Below, piece by piece: positions 44,682 through 53,882 of a DNA stretch of 64,000 nucleotides (the stretch's first letter is position 1; every line of letters starts with the position of its first letter). The stretch is from Cryobacterium arcticum. Its GTDB lineage: Bacteria > Actinomycetota > Actinomycetes > Actinomycetales > Microbacteriaceae. Under the pieces are notes generated by a model. That model ran no database searches, was not told the DNA's origin, and worked only from the letters and a program-made list of their open reading frames with translations. The stretch is from assembly GCF_001679725.1 (NCBI RefSeq), contig NZ_CP016282.1, positions 558,001-622,000 on the forward strand, given 5' to 3'. The translations under genes and the position numbers were made by a program.

Positions 44682-45959
44682 GTGCCTGACTGGACCGAAC
44701 ACGTGATCTGGTGGCACGTGTATCCGCTCGGCTTCGTCGGAGCGGACGTCACCGGCGTCGACCGCCGGCCGACGCACCGGCTGCGGATGCTCGTACCCTG
44801 GTTGGACTATCTGCTCGAGCTCGGCGCCAACGGCTTGGCCCTCGGCCCGGTGTTCACCTCCCGCACGCACGGTTACGACACCACCGACTACCTCGAGGTG
44901 GATCCCCGGCTCGGCGACACCGCTGACCTCGAGTACCTTCTTGCCGAGGCGCACAGTCGCGGTATCCGGGTGATGCTCGACGGGGTCTTCAACCACGTGG
45001 GCCGCGAGTTCGGACCGTTGGTCACCGCGCTCGCCGACCCGGCCGCGCCCGAGAACGCCCTGTTCCGGCGCACGCCCACGGGCGACCTGGTGGCGTTCGA
45101 GGGGCACGACGCCCTGGTGACCCTCAACCACGCCGACCCGGCCGTCGCCGACCTTGTCGCCGGCGTGATGACCTACTGGCTCGACCGGGGTGTCGACGCG
45201 TGGCGCCTCGACGCCGCCTACGCCTTGCCCGCGGAGTTCTGGGCGGGCGTGCTCCCGCGGGTGCGCGACCGCCACCCGGAGGTGTACGTGATGGGCGAGG
45301 TGCTGCACGGCGACTACGCCGAGTTCGTCGCCGCATCCGGGGTCGACGCCGTCACCCAGTACGAGCTGTGGCAGGCGATCTGGCACGGCCTGGCCGAGGC
45401 CAACTTCTTCGAGCTGGACTGGACGCTCACCCGGCACAACGCGTTCCTGGGCGCCTTCGTGCCGTACACGTTCGTGGGCAATCACGACGTGACCCGGCTG
45501 GCCAGCCAGATCCCCGACGCGCGCCACCAAGCGCATGCCCTCGTGCTGCTGCTCACCCTGGGCGGCACCCCGGCCATCTACTACGGCGACGAACGGGGCC
45601 TGCAGGCCGTGAAGGAGGAGCGCGCCGGCGGCGACGATGCGATCCGGCCGGCCTATCCGGAGAGCCCCGCCGACCTCGACCCGGCCGGTGCTGCCACGTT
45701 CGTGCTGCACCAGGAGCTGATCGGGCTGCGCCGGCGGCACCCGTGGCTGCACACGGCCACGAGCCGGCCGCTCACCCTCACGAACACCGGGTACGTGTTC
45801 GAGGTGACCGACGGCAGTCATCGCCTGGTCGTGGCGCTCAACCTGAGCGACGAGGCCTTGCCGGTCGACACGGATGCGACCCCGCCGCTGGCCGGCACGG
45901 CCGACGCAGGCCCGGCCGGGGTCACGGTACCGCCGCACGGCTGGGCGATCTTCGGCTGA
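44682..45959 (+). CDS. GH13 alpha-amylase family glycosidase
   Basis: The 425-residue protein has a GH13 barrel without an N-terminal extension, so it is short for the family. Region I is VMLDGVFNHVG. Region II, with the nucleophile aspartate, is GVDAWRLDAAYA. Region III, with the acid/base glutamate, is VMGEVLHGDY. Region IV is FVGNHDVTRLA. An N-terminal HVIWWHVYPLGFVGADVTG pattern is typical of cyclomaltodextrinase-like members. No signal peptide is present, so it acts in the cytoplasm on small alpha-glucans. Start GTG 44682 has AGGGTCGAGG upstream. Confidence 0.92.
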   Translation: MPDWTEHVIWWHVYPLGFVGADVTGVDRRPTHRLRMLVPWLDYLLELGANGLALGPVFTSRTHGYDTTDYLEVDPRLGDTADLEYLLAEAHSRGIRVMLDGVFNHVGREFGPLVTALADPAAPENALFRRTPTGDLVAFEGHDALVTLNHADPAVADLVAGVMTYWLDRGVDAWRLDAAYALPAEFWAGVLPRVRDRHPEVYVMGEVLHGDYAEFVAASGVDAVTQYELWQAIWHGLAEANFFELDWTLTRHNAFLGAFVPYTFVGNHDVTRLASQIPDARHQAHALVLLLTLGGTPAIYYGDERGLQAVKEERAGGDDAIRPAYPESPADLDPAGAATFVLHQELIGLRRRHPWLHTATSRPLTLTNTGYVFEVTDGSHRLVVALNLSDEALPVDTDATPPLAGTADAGPAGVTVPPHGWAIFG

Positions 45960-46025
45960 ACGATGCGACCTCGCTGGTCTAGTGCCGGTTGCCCTTCAGT
46001 CGAACGGCCCACGGCGCCCGGAGAT

Positions 46026-46107
46026 CGTCGTGGCGCAGGTTTGTCGTCGTGGCGCACGTTTGTGTGGGGTTTATCTCGCGCCGCGAGACGGAACGTGCGC
46101 CGCGAGC
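46026..46107. repeat. 19-bp tandem repeat plus palindromes
   Basis: CGTCGTGGCGCAGGTTTGT (46026-46044) is followed directly by the same 19 bases with one change (46045-46063). GCGCACGTT (46052-46060) pairs with AACGTGCGC (46092-46100), and TCTCGCG-C-CGCGAGA forms another hairpin (46074-46088). It lies in the gap before the YbaK-like gene. Confidence 0.65.
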
Positions 46108-46152
46108 ATCCGCGCGCTGGCACCGGCACTCGCGCGCATGGTTGACTCAGGT

Positions 46153-46638
46153 ATGGCTGAAACAGGACGCGAACGGGTCGAAGCGGATGCGCGGGCGCGC
46201 GGACTCGAGATCGACATCGTCGAGCGGCCCCCGGCCGACAGCCTCGAGAGCGCGGCCCGGCTGCTGGGGATTGAACCGGCCGGCATCGTGAAGTCCCTCG
46301 TGGTGAAGCGGCACGACGGCGACTACATCTTCGTGCTCGTGCCCGGCGACCGGCAGATCAGCTGGGCCAAGCTGCGCGCGCTTGTGGGCGTGAACAAGCT
46401 CTCGCTGCCACACGAAGACCTGGCGCTGGCCGCCACCGGCTACTCCCGCGGCACCATCACCCCGCTGGGCAGCAGCACCGCCTGGCCGGTGTTCGCCGAC
46501 GAGCGGATGCGCGGCACCCGCGTGGCGATGGGCGCGGGTGAGCACGGCTACTCGGCGTTCGTGGACGCGGATGCGCTGATCACCGCGTACGACGCCACGG
46601 TCGCCGACATCACCGACGAGCTCAAGCCCCGCTCCTAA
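46153..46638 (+). CDS. YbaK/EbsC family aminoacyl-tRNA deacylase
   Basis: The 161-residue protein has the YbaK core: IDIVERPPADSLESAARLL, then GIVKSLVVKRHDGDYIFVLV with the catalytic-type lysine, VNKLSLPHEDL, GYSRGTITPLGS and VAMGAGEHGYSAFVD. Such proteins hydrolyse Cys-tRNA(Pro) or similar misacylated tRNAs. ATG 46153 is preferred; an in-frame ATG at 46138 would add five residues. The gene stands alone. Confidence 0.9.
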   Translation: MAETGRERVEADARARGLEIDIVERPPADSLESAARLLGIEPAGIVKSLVVKRHDGDYIFVLVPGDRQISWAKLRALVGVNKLSLPHEDLALAATGYSRGTITPLGSSTAWPVFADERMRGTRVAMGAGEHGYSAFVDADALITAYDATVADITDELKPRS

Positions 46639-46754
46639 TCCGAGTGACACGCCCCTCGCGACCTGGGACTTAAGCACGTGTCCGGGGCTCTTTGGGGCTT
46701 TGCTCACGGTTCGCGGGGATGGGTGCGCTCGCCGTCGCCTCCTAGGCTGGGGAG

Positions 46755-47648
46755 ATGGCCGACCCGCGCACTCCGACGAACGACCACCGCACAGCGACGA
46801 ACGTCCCGCGCACGCCGATGAACGACCGGCTTGTTCCCGCGAAACCGGCCGGGCCAACGCGCCGGCACAAGATGCTGCTGCTGGGCGCAGGTCTGCTGGT
46901 GGTGCTCGGCGGCACGGCCGCGGTCGGGTTTGCCCTGACCGGCTTCGGCGCAGCATCCACCTCGTCGTTGGTGCCCACCCTGCCCCCGTCCGCCGCGGAA
47001 CCTGCGCCGGCGGCATCGCCCACCGACTCCGCGGAGCCCGGCGAAGCCGCCGAGCCGGCCGCGCCGGTGCCATCCCCTGCCCCCGTGGCCGTCTTCCTCG
47101 GCGACTCCTACACGCAGGGCTATGGCGCGGTGCCCGTGGAGCGACGCTGGTCCTCGTTGGTGGCCGCGGACGCCGGATGGACCGAGGTGAACCAAGGCCT
47201 GGGTGGCACCGGGTATGTGACCCCCGCGGACCTGCACGCCTGCGGCCTGGACTACTGTCCCACCTATGTAGAGCGGGTGCCGGGCGTGATCGCTGCCGCC
47301 CCCGACATCGTCGTGGTCGCCGGCGGGCAGAACGACCGCTGGGCGTTGGCCGGCAACCCCGATCAGGTGCGGGCGGCGGTCGACGCGACCTTCGACGGCA
47401 TCCGCCAGGGGTTGCCGAATGCTCGCATGATAGCCGTGGGCCCGTCGACCGCCGAAGCGCCAACGGCGCTCATCGTGGAGCTGGACGGCTGGGTGCGGGC
47501 CGCCGCCGAGCGCGTCGGTGCGGAGTACGTGAGCCTGATCGAACCCGTGCTGATCGAGGAGGCGATGATCGCGCCTGACCGGGTGCACGTGACGGATGCC
47601 GGCTATCGCGCCCTCGCTGACCGGGTGCTCGCGCAGACCAACCGGTGA
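46755..47648 (+). CDS. Membrane-anchored SGNH/GDSL hydrolase
   Basis: The 297-residue protein starts with a polar tail containing RTPTND-like repeats, then one membrane helix (about residues 39-60) and a Pro/Ala-rich linker. The SGNH domain has block I VFLGDSYTQGYG (catalytic serine), GLGGTGYVTP as block II, VVVAGGQNDRW as block III, and DRVHVTDAGYRALAD as block V with Asp and His. Substrates may be ester groups on wall or surface polymers. ATG 46755 follows GGGGAG. Confidence 0.9.
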   Translation: MADPRTPTNDHRTATNVPRTPMNDRLVPAKPAGPTRRHKMLLLGAGLLVVLGGTAAVGFALTGFGAASTSSLVPTLPPSAAEPAPAASPTDSAEPGEAAEPAAPVPSPAPVAVFLGDSYTQGYGAVPVERRWSSLVAADAGWTEVNQGLGGTGYVTPADLHACGLDYCPTYVERVPGVIAAAPDIVVVAGGQNDRWALAGNPDQVRAAVDATFDGIRQGLPNARMIAVGPSTAEAPTALIVELDGWVRAAAERVGAEYVSLIEPVLIEEAMIAPDRVHVTDAGYRALADRVLAQTNR

Positions 47649-47658
47649 GGCTGACCGG

Positions 47659-47925
47659 TCAGCGGGGCAAGCGGCGGTCCTTGACCACCAGGACCACGAA
47701 GACGTAGAGGCCCACCAGCTGCCAGAGCGCACGGAACAGCAGGTCGGTGGGGGAGTTGCGGAGGCAGAAGTCGGGCGGGGGCGGGGTCGCCGGCCGCGTG
47801 GAGGAGACGGGACTCGGCACGACTCGCTGGTGCTGAGCCGTGCGCCGGGGGAGAAGCAGATTCTCGCTCACGGGCGTCAGCGTACGCGCGGCCGGTGACG
47901 GCTCGGCAAACGGCAGGTGACGCAT
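47659..47925 (-). CDS. Small hypothetical protein with C-terminal membrane helix (88 aa)
   Basis: The 88-residue frame from ATG 47925 has a Pro/Arg-rich N-terminal part and a C-terminal segment FRALWQLVGLYVFVVLVVKD that looks like one membrane helix with a basic tail. It runs convergent with the SGNH gene. No ribosome site is strong, and a GTG start later in the frame (VSENLLLPRR) is also possible. No family is recognised. Confidence 0.4.
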   Translation of the reverse strand: MRHLPFAEPSPAARTLTPVSENLLLPRRTAQHQRVVPSPVSSTRPATPPPPDFCLRNSPTDLLFRALWQLVGLYVFVVLVVKDRRLPR

Positions 47926-47943
47926 CCGGGACGCCGCAACTCG

Positions 47944-48171
47944 CTGGTTGAGCTTGTCGAAACCAGGTGGCGCACCCGCCAGCCCGGTTGTCGTCATGAG
48001 ACCGGCTTCCGGGGTCTCCTCAGGAAGTGCACTTCCTGTGGAGACCTCGTGACGTGCGTGCATATCGCTGCCCCGTCGCTGGTCGAGCCTGTCGACTTGT
48101 GCTGAGCCTGTCGAAGTAGACCTCGTGACGTGCCTCGAGATCCGCTCACCGGGTCTCGACAAGCTCGACCA
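47944..48171. repeat. TCGA-rich dispersed repeats
   Basis: Copies at 47944-47966 (CTGGTTGAGCTTGTCGAAAC plus CAG, which has inverted ends), 48079-48096, 48101-48116 and 48152-48171 (GGTCTCGACAAGCTCGACCA) belong to the family seen at 21.3 and 28.4 kb. The roughly 320-bp stretch between the two small minus-strand genes has no other feature. Confidence 0.65.
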
Positions 48172-48249
48172 ACGTATGGGTGCGTTCTACAGGCCAGCCC
48201 GACGAGTCTCGGCGCGACCGGTGTGGTGCGCAGACTCGGCTGCTGCGAC

Positions 48250-48417
48250 CTACTCGGGGTTGCCGGGGCGCACGGCGGCCGTGTCGGCCACGTCGATGCG
48301 CGTGACCCCGTCGGACTTCTCCTCCACGGTCACCCGCGGCGCGGCATCCGCCTCGCTCGCCTTGGGTGCGGTGGTGAGCTGGTCGTGGCGGTTCTCGTCG
48401 AAGGATTTTTCGCTCAT
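48250..48417 (-). CDS. Small hydrophilic hypothetical protein (55 aa)
   Basis: ATG 48417 opens a 55-residue acidic, hydrophilic protein (MSEKSFDENRHDQLTTAPK to ADTAAVRPGNPE). It contains a short beta-like stretch (RVTVEEKSDGVTRIDVA). It is divergent from the oxidoreductase gene with 60 bp between. The composition looks coding, but no clear ribosome site is seen and the family is unknown. Confidence 0.5.
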   Translation of the reverse strand: MSEKSFDENRHDQLTTAPKASEADAAPRVTVEEKSDGVTRIDVADTAAVRPGNPE

Positions 48418-48477
48418 GAACGGCACAATAACACGCCAATCGGGGGAGCCGCCGGGCCGGTTCGCTAGGCTCGCAGC

Positions 48478-49464
48478 ATGACTGAAGCACTTCGATGGGG
48501 AATCTTGGCCACGGGCGGAATCGCCCACCAGTTCGCGGGCGACCTGGTGAAGAACGGTTTCATGGTGCAGGCCGTCGGCTCCCGCAGCCAGGCGTCGGCG
48601 GATGCATTCGCCGCCGAATTCGGCATCCCCACCGCGCACCCCTCCTATGAGGCGCTCGTGGCGGACCCGGAGGTGGACATCGTCTACGTGTCCACCCCGC
48701 ACCCGTTCCACGCGGCCAACGCCGCCCTCGCCCTCGAGGCCGGCAAGCACGTGCTCGTGGAGAAGCCGATCACCCTGAACGCCGCCGAAGCGCGCACCCT
48801 GGTGGCGCTCGCCGAGAGCAAGAACCTGCTGCTGCTCGAGGCCATGTGGACCCGGTTCCTGCCGCACATGGGGCGCATCCGCGAACTGCTCGCCGCCAAC
48901 GCGCTCGGCGACGTGCACACGCTGCTCGCCGACCACACCCAGGACCTGCCCGACGATCCGGAGCACCGCATCAACTCGTTGCCGCTGGGCGGCGGCGCGC
49001 TGCTCGACCTCGGCATCTACCCGGTGTCGTTCGCGTCGGCACTGTTCGGTGCGCCGGAGAAGATCCTGGCCGCGGCCACGTTCAAGGACACCGGGGTGGA
49101 TGCGCAGATCGCCAGCGTGTTCCGCTACCCGGGCGGGCAGATCGCAACGCTGCACTCCGCGAGCGACACCAAGGGACCGAACACCGCGAGCATCCTCGGC
49201 ACCGCCGGACGCATCGACATCGACGCGGTCTGGTATTCGCCCACCTCGTTCCGCGTCTACGACAGCAACAACGAGGTCATCGAGAGCTATGACACGCCGG
49301 AATTCGTCGGGCGGGGCATGCACTTCCAGGCCACCGAGGCCGAGCGTCTCGTGGCCGCCGGACTGATCACCAGCGAGCTGCTGAGCACCGCCGAGTCGGT
49401 GCAGATCATGGAGACCCTCGATGAGATGCGCGCGCAGATCGGTCTGGTCTACCCCGGCGAGTAG
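48478..49464 (+). CDS. Gfo/Idh/MocA family oxidoreductase
   Basis: The 328-residue protein has an N-terminal Rossmann fold (RWGILATGGIAHQFAGDLV) and the EKPITLNAAEA motif with the catalytic-type lysine near residue 97. DIVYVSTPHPFHAANAALAL is also typical. The C-terminal beta-sheet domain has LPLGGGALLDLGIYPVSFA. It belongs to NAD(P)-dependent sugar or polyol dehydrogenases; the substrate is unknown. A hairpin terminator follows. Confidence 0.92.
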   Translation: MTEALRWGILATGGIAHQFAGDLVKNGFMVQAVGSRSQASADAFAAEFGIPTAHPSYEALVADPEVDIVYVSTPHPFHAANAALALEAGKHVLVEKPITLNAAEARTLVALAESKNLLLLEAMWTRFLPHMGRIRELLAANALGDVHTLLADHTQDLPDDPEHRINSLPLGGGALLDLGIYPVSFASALFGAPEKILAAATFKDTGVDAQIASVFRYPGGQIATLHSASDTKGPNTASILGTAGRIDIDAVWYSPTSFRVYDSNNEVIESYDTPEFVGRGMHFQATEAERLVAAGLITSELLSTAESVQIMETLDEMRAQIGLVYPGE

Positions 49465-49533
49465 CCGTCCGCCGGGTGACCGTGCCGAAGCGGGTCGACC
49501 GCTTAGACCGCACGGCCGGTGAGCCCCGTGGTG

Positions 49534-49565
49534 CTGGATGCGCCCACTAGAGCGGGCGCATCCAG
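49534..49565 (+). terminator. Terminator-like hairpin after oxidoreductase
   Basis: CTGGATGCGCCC (49534-49545) and GGGCGCATCCAG (49554-49565) are perfectly complementary with an 8-base loop. There is no T run. Confidence 0.55.
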
Positions 49566-49622
49566 CTAGTCCGGGCGCTCGGCTCGACGGAGGGGGCTCA
49601 CACCCTCGCTCGCTAAAATGCG

Positions 49623-51254
49623 GTGGTGGATACTCCAGAACCGACCGTGCCGAACTCAGGGGACCCCTCGACCGACCCGTCCGGGCAACCGACCGAACGC
49701 ATCGGCACCGCGGATGCCGCCGCCGCGCCGGCCGCCCCGGCTGGGGAATCCACCCAACGCCTTGAGGCCTCCACCTCTGACGGAGCCGGGTCGGGCGCTC
49801 CGGCCGGCACCGGCGCAGCCGCCGGCACCGGCGCATCCGCGAACCTCGCAGCCCTCTGGGCCAACCGGCGGCTGCGCGTCATCCTCGCGGCGGCCGTGGC
49901 CTTCGTGCTGCTCGGCAGCGGGGCCATCTGGGCGGGCGCCGCCACCGGAGGCCTCGAACCGCGGGCGGTTCCCGCGGCCGGGACCATGAGCACCCCGACC
50001 CCCACTCCCACTCCCACCCCGACCACCCCGGAGTTGCGACCGGCCCCCGCGTCCGCCACCACGGCTAGCCCGCTGCGCACCTGCTCGGTGGCCGACCTGG
50101 CCGGCGACTCCCGGCTCGGTGACTTCCAGGCGCAGGTCGTGAACGCCGCTACCGGCGAGATCCTCTTCGACCGCGGTGGCAACACCGCATCGCGCGCCGC
50201 CAGCGTGCTCAAGGTGCTCACCTCCGCGGCCGCCCTGAGCGTGCTCGGACCGGATTACCGCGCCACGACCACGGTTGTGGCCGGCAGCGAGCCCGGCCAG
50301 ATCGTGCTCGTCGGCGGTGGCGACCTCACCCTGTCGAGCACCCCCACGGGTGACGAATCGTTCTACGAGGGCGCGGCCCACCTCGACGCCCTGGCCGAAC
50401 AGGCCCGCACCGCGGCGGAAGGGCCGATCACCTCGGTGGTCCTGGACTCCTCCTACTTCGGTGACCCCGGCTGGGAACCCAGCTGGGACCGCAAGGAGCA
50501 GACCGACGGCTACATGCCCGAGATCACCGCGCTGCAGGTCGACGGCGACCGGAACGACCCCTACCGCAGCACCTCCGCGCGCAGCGACGACCCCGTCGCC
50601 CGCGCCGGCGCCGCCTTCGCCGATGAACTCGGCGGCGACGTCAGCGTGAGCGTGGGCACCGCCCCGGCCGGAGCCACCGTGCTCGCCTCGGCGCAGTCCC
50701 AGCCGGTGTCGGTGCTCATCAAGCAGTCCCTGATCGTCTCCGACAACGCCCTGGCCGAGATGCTGGCCCGCCTGGTGGCCGTCGAGGGCGGCTCCGGCAA
50801 CACCTTCGGCGCCATCGAGCCCGCCGTGCTCGCCGGGCTGAAGGGGTACGGCATCGACACCACCGGCATCCGCATCGTGGACGGTTCGGGCCTGTCCGAC
50901 AACAACGCGGTACCCCCTGCCTACCTCACCAAGCTGTTCCAGAAGATCAACGCCCGCGAGGGCAACCTGGGCGTCATCTTCGACGGCCTGCCCGTCGCCG
51001 GTGGCGACACCGGGTCCCTGTCGTACAGCGACCGGTTCACGGGCGCCAACGCGGATGCCGACGGTGCCGTCTTCGCCAAGACCGGCTGGATCGACACCGG
51101 CTACACCCTCTCCGGCATCATCAACGCCGACGACGGCACCACCCTGACCTTTGCCGTATACGCGCTGGGGGATGTGGGCGATAATGCGAAGCAGGCGATC
51201 GATACCATCACGACGGGGTTCTTCCGCTGCGGGAACAACCTCTCGAACAACTGA
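49623..51254 (+). CDS. dacB: D-alanyl-D-alanine carboxypeptidase/endopeptidase (PBP4 family)
   Basis: The 543-residue protein has a cytoplasmic N-terminus rich in Ala, Pro and Ser, a membrane helix (about residues 85-107), a TPTPTP linker, and a PBP4 domain. The catalytic motifs are SVLK in ASVLKVLTSAAAL, SDN in IVSDNALAEMLA and KTG in FAKTGWIDTGYTLSG. It removes terminal D-Ala or cuts crosslinks in peptidoglycan. The start is GTG 49623, with a second GTG three bases later possible. It precedes the nicotinamidase by 23 bp, and they may be cotranscribed. Confidence 0.93.
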   Translation: MVDTPEPTVPNSGDPSTDPSGQPTERIGTADAAAAPAAPAGESTQRLEASTSDGAGSGAPAGTGAAAGTGASANLAALWANRRLRVILAAAVAFVLLGSGAIWAGAATGGLEPRAVPAAGTMSTPTPTPTPTPTTPELRPAPASATTASPLRTCSVADLAGDSRLGDFQAQVVNAATGEILFDRGGNTASRAASVLKVLTSAAALSVLGPDYRATTTVVAGSEPGQIVLVGGGDLTLSSTPTGDESFYEGAAHLDALAEQARTAAEGPITSVVLDSSYFGDPGWEPSWDRKEQTDGYMPEITALQVDGDRNDPYRSTSARSDDPVARAGAAFADELGGDVSVSVGTAPAGATVLASAQSQPVSVLIKQSLIVSDNALAEMLARLVAVEGGSGNTFGAIEPAVLAGLKGYGIDTTGIRIVDGSGLSDNNAVPPAYLTKLFQKINAREGNLGVIFDGLPVAGGDTGSLSYSDRFTGANADADGAVFAKTGWIDTGYTLSGIINADDGTTLTFAVYALGDVGDNAKQAIDTITTGFFRCGNNLSNN

Positions 51255-51277
51255 ATCTCAACGACAGGAGTGCTTCC

Positions 51278-51874
51278 GTGACCCGCGCACTGATCATCAT
51301 CGACGTTCAGAACGACTTCACCGAGGGCGGCGCCCTGGGCGTCGCCGGCGGGGCGGCGGTGGCCGAGGCCATCAGTGCGCTGCTCACGGCGCATCCGCAC
51401 AGCTACGAGCACGTCTACGCCTCGCGCGACTGGCATGACGCCGAGGGCGGAAACGGCGGCCACTTCGCGGTGGACGCCGAACCCGACTACGTCGACACCT
51501 GGCCGGTGCACTGCGTGGCCGACACCCCCGGCGCCGAGTACCACCCGGCGTTGCACCTGCCCGAGACCACGGTGCATATCCTCAAGGGCCAGGGCCAGCC
51601 GGGCTACTCGATCTTCGACGGCGTCGACGCCTCGGGCCAGAAGTTCGGCGAGTTGCTCATCGCCGACGGCGTGACGGATGTCGATGTGGTCGGGCTGGCG
51701 ACCGACTACTGTGTGCGGGCCAGCGGGCTTGACGCCCTGGACCACGGCCAGCACGTGCGGGTGTTCACCGACCTCGTGGCCGGGGTGGCGCCGGAGTCCA
51801 GCGAGAAGGCACTCGCTGAACTCGCGCACGCCGGCGCGGTGCTGGCGACCTCGGAACTCGTCGAGCAGGCCTGA
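51278..51874 (+). CDS. pncA: Nicotinamidase / isochorismatase-like hydrolase
   Basis: The 198-residue protein has the nicotinamidase active site: Asp in IIIDVQNDFTEGG, metal ligands in ASRDWHDAEGGNGGHFAV, a lysine in VHILKGQ and the nucleophile cysteine in GLATDYCVRASGLDAL. It would turn nicotinamide into nicotinate for NAD salvage. Start GTG 51278 has AGGAGTG upstream. A strong terminator follows the gene. Confidence 0.92.
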   Translation: MTRALIIIDVQNDFTEGGALGVAGGAAVAEAISALLTAHPHSYEHVYASRDWHDAEGGNGGHFAVDAEPDYVDTWPVHCVADTPGAEYHPALHLPETTVHILKGQGQPGYSIFDGVDASGQKFGELLIADGVTDVDVVGLATDYCVRASGLDALDHGQHVRVFTDLVAGVAPESSEKALAELAHAGAVLATSELVEQA

Positions 51875-51943
51875 GTTCGCGGCGACGCATCCCAATAGAG
51901 TCCGCCCTGCAGGAGTTGCACCGTTGGTGCCTCTCCAGGGCCT

Positions 51944-51988
51944 CCGCCGGGCCCTGACGTGGTATTTCGGGGCCGGGCGGGTTTTTTT
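51944..51988 (+). terminator. Rho-independent terminator after pncA
   Basis: CCGCCGGGCCC (51944-51954) pairs with GGGCCGGGCGG (51970-51980) with one mismatch, and TTTTTTT follows at 51982-51988. An AACTCCTGC-type repeat (51907-51922) lies just before it. Confidence 0.85.
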
Positions 51989-52085
51989 ACGGGTGGGTGC
52001 ATCCGAACGGGGGTCTCTTCCGGAAGTAACGGGTAACGGGTAAACCGACAGGTTCCCGCTCTCGTTTCACTGACTGGAGGAAACC

Positions 52086-52916
52086 ATGCGCAAGACCCTT
52101 ATCGTCGGCGTCGCAGCCGGCGCCCTTGTCGCCCTGGCGGGAATCGCCCCGGCGAACGCCGCAGACGACGTCGCCCAACTCTCGGTGTTGCACGGGGTTC
52201 CCGGCCTCACCGTCGACGTGTACGTGAACGGCGACCTCACCCTCGACAACTTCGAGCCCGGCGACCTCGCCGGCCCGCTCGAACTGGCGCCAGGCACCTA
52301 CACGGTGGCGATCACGGCCTCGGATGCCGCGGACGCGAGCTCGCCGGCCATCGGCCCAGTCGACCTCCCGTTGGAGGGCGGCAAGAACTACACCGCCGTG
52401 GCCCACCTCGACGCCGCCGGAACGCCCACCGCCACCCTGTTCACCAACGACATCAGCACCGTCGGTGCCGGTGAAGGCCGGCTCACCGTGCGTCACGTGG
52501 CCGCGGCTCCAGCTGTGGACATCCTCGCGGGCGGCACGCCGGTGATCACCAACCTGAGCAACCCCAACGAGTCGCTGCTCACCCTGCCGGCCGGCACGGT
52601 ATCGGCCTCGGTCGCCGCGACCGGAACCACCGACCCGGTGGTCGGCCCGGCCGACGTGAACGTGGCCGAGGGAACCAACACCATCGTCTACGCCTGGGGC
52701 AGCCTCGCCGACAAGAACCTGGCGCTGGCCGTGCAGACCATTGACGGTCTGCACTCCAACCCCGACGGTGTCCCGGCCGGCAGTGCCGGCCTGGTCGCCA
52801 CCAACCAGCCCGGTGACGCCACCGGCTGGTGGATCGGCGGTGCGGCCCTCGCCCTGGTGCTGGCCATCAGCGCGGCAGCGGTCTACGGCACCCGTCGCGC
52901 CGAGGCGCGACGGTAG
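52086..52916 (+). CDS. Secreted DUF4397 domain protein
   Basis: The 276-residue protein starts MRKTLIVGVAAGALVALAGI, a signal peptide cut after ANA. It contains two DUF4397 repeats (AQLSVLHGVPGLTVDVYVNG and LTVRHVAAAPAVDILAGG), which are beta-sandwich domains. A C-terminal helix (WWIGGAALALVLAISAAAVY) and an RRAEARR tail anchor it in the membrane. No LPXTG motif is present. It is first in the sortase/sigma module, with TGGAGGAAA before ATG 52086. The role is probably in the cell surface, but unknown. Confidence 0.85.
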   Translation: MRKTLIVGVAAGALVALAGIAPANAADDVAQLSVLHGVPGLTVDVYVNGDLTLDNFEPGDLAGPLELAPGTYTVAITASDAADASSPAIGPVDLPLEGGKNYTAVAHLDAAGTPTATLFTNDISTVGAGEGRLTVRHVAAAPAVDILAGGTPVITNLSNPNESLLTLPAGTVSASVAATGTTDPVVGPADVNVAEGTNTIVYAWGSLADKNLALAVQTIDGLHSNPDGVPAGSAGLVATNQPGDATGWWIGGAALALVLAISAAAVYGTRRAEARR

Positions 52917-52946
52917 CGGAAACCGATACGGAAAGGTCGGGTCACG

Positions 52947-53768
52947 GTGAGCGCGTTCGGGATGCCCACCGTGGCCCGCGCCGCGCGGGAGCGGGGCCCC
53001 CAACCGGCCCGCTCCGGCCGGCCCGGCCGGCCCGCCGTGGGCACCGCCTTGGTCGGCGGGCTGCTGGCGGGGCTGCTCCTGCTCAGCGGATGCGCCGCCC
53101 CGGGTGGGGCGCCGGCCGGCACTGATCCTGTCGGCGGCGCCTTCACCGGCCTGGGCGGCCCCGCCTCCGCCACGCTTCCCGGCAGCATACCGGGCGGCTC
53201 CCCGGCCCCCGATGTGCAGGCCGCGGTCACCGTGCCGCGGATGACAGCATCCCCGGCGCCCTCCCCGGCGGCCACCGTGCCCCGGCAGTCCGCAGCCCTG
53301 GCCGCGCAACCGGCTCCGGTCAGCGCCCCGGTGCGGGTGCGGGCCGACGCCCTCGACATCGACATGCCCATCGAGGCCGAAGGCCTGGGCGACGGTGGGG
53401 CGATGGCGCTGCCGGCCAACCCGGCCGTCGCCGCCTGGTACCGGTACGGATCCGGTCCAGGCAGCGCCGCCGGCGCCACCGTGCTCGCCGCGCACGTGGA
53501 CTCCCTCGCCTACGACATCGGCCCGTTCGCCGCCCTGGCCGATGCCCCGGTGGGAACGGAAATCGTGTTGGAGACCGCCGACGGCGGCGCGCACCGGTAC
53601 ACCGTCGCATCCGTCGAAAGCCAGAAGAAGCCCGAGGTACCGTGGGCGAGCGTCTTCGACCGCACCGGGCAGCCCCGGCTCACCCTGGTGACCTGCGGCG
53701 GCGAGTTCGACTACGACGCCCGGCGATACCTGTCGAACGTGATCGTGACGGCGGTGCCTGCGCCATGA
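52947..53768 (+). CDS. Class F sortase, lipoprotein-like
   Basis: The 273-residue protein has an N-terminal hydrophobic segment with a lipobox (LLLLSGCAAPGG, about residues 45-56) and a long Pro/Ala-rich linker. The sortase domain starts near residue 130 (VRADALDIDMPIEAEGLG). The catalytic triad is visible: His in VLAAHVDSLAY, Cys in LTLVTCGGEFDYD and Arg in DARRYLSNVIV. Class F sortases cleave sorting signals of surface proteins in Actinobacteria. It follows the DUF4397 gene by 30 bp and precedes the sigma factor. Confidence 0.93.
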   Translation: MSAFGMPTVARAARERGPQPARSGRPGRPAVGTALVGGLLAGLLLLSGCAAPGGAPAGTDPVGGAFTGLGGPASATLPGSIPGGSPAPDVQAAVTVPRMTASPAPSPAATVPRQSAALAAQPAPVSAPVRVRADALDIDMPIEAEGLGDGGAMALPANPAVAAWYRYGSGPGSAAGATVLAAHVDSLAYDIGPFAALADAPVGTEIVLETADGGAHRYTVASVESQKKPEVPWASVFDRTGQPRLTLVTCGGEFDYDARRYLSNVIVTAVPAP

Positions 53769-53882
53769 CCGGGGCCCGGATGCTGCGATGGATGACGCCC
53801 GAACGGGGCGTGCGGGAATCGGCCGGTCGTGGTTATGCTGGTCGCACTTGCGAGCCGGCACCAGCGGGTCGCGAGGAATGAG

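Noticed and set aside
48250..49836. A 528-codon minus-strand frame opposite the MocA-type gene
   Set aside because: Only its last 55 codons look like a real small gene; the rest is the shadow of the oxidoreductase.
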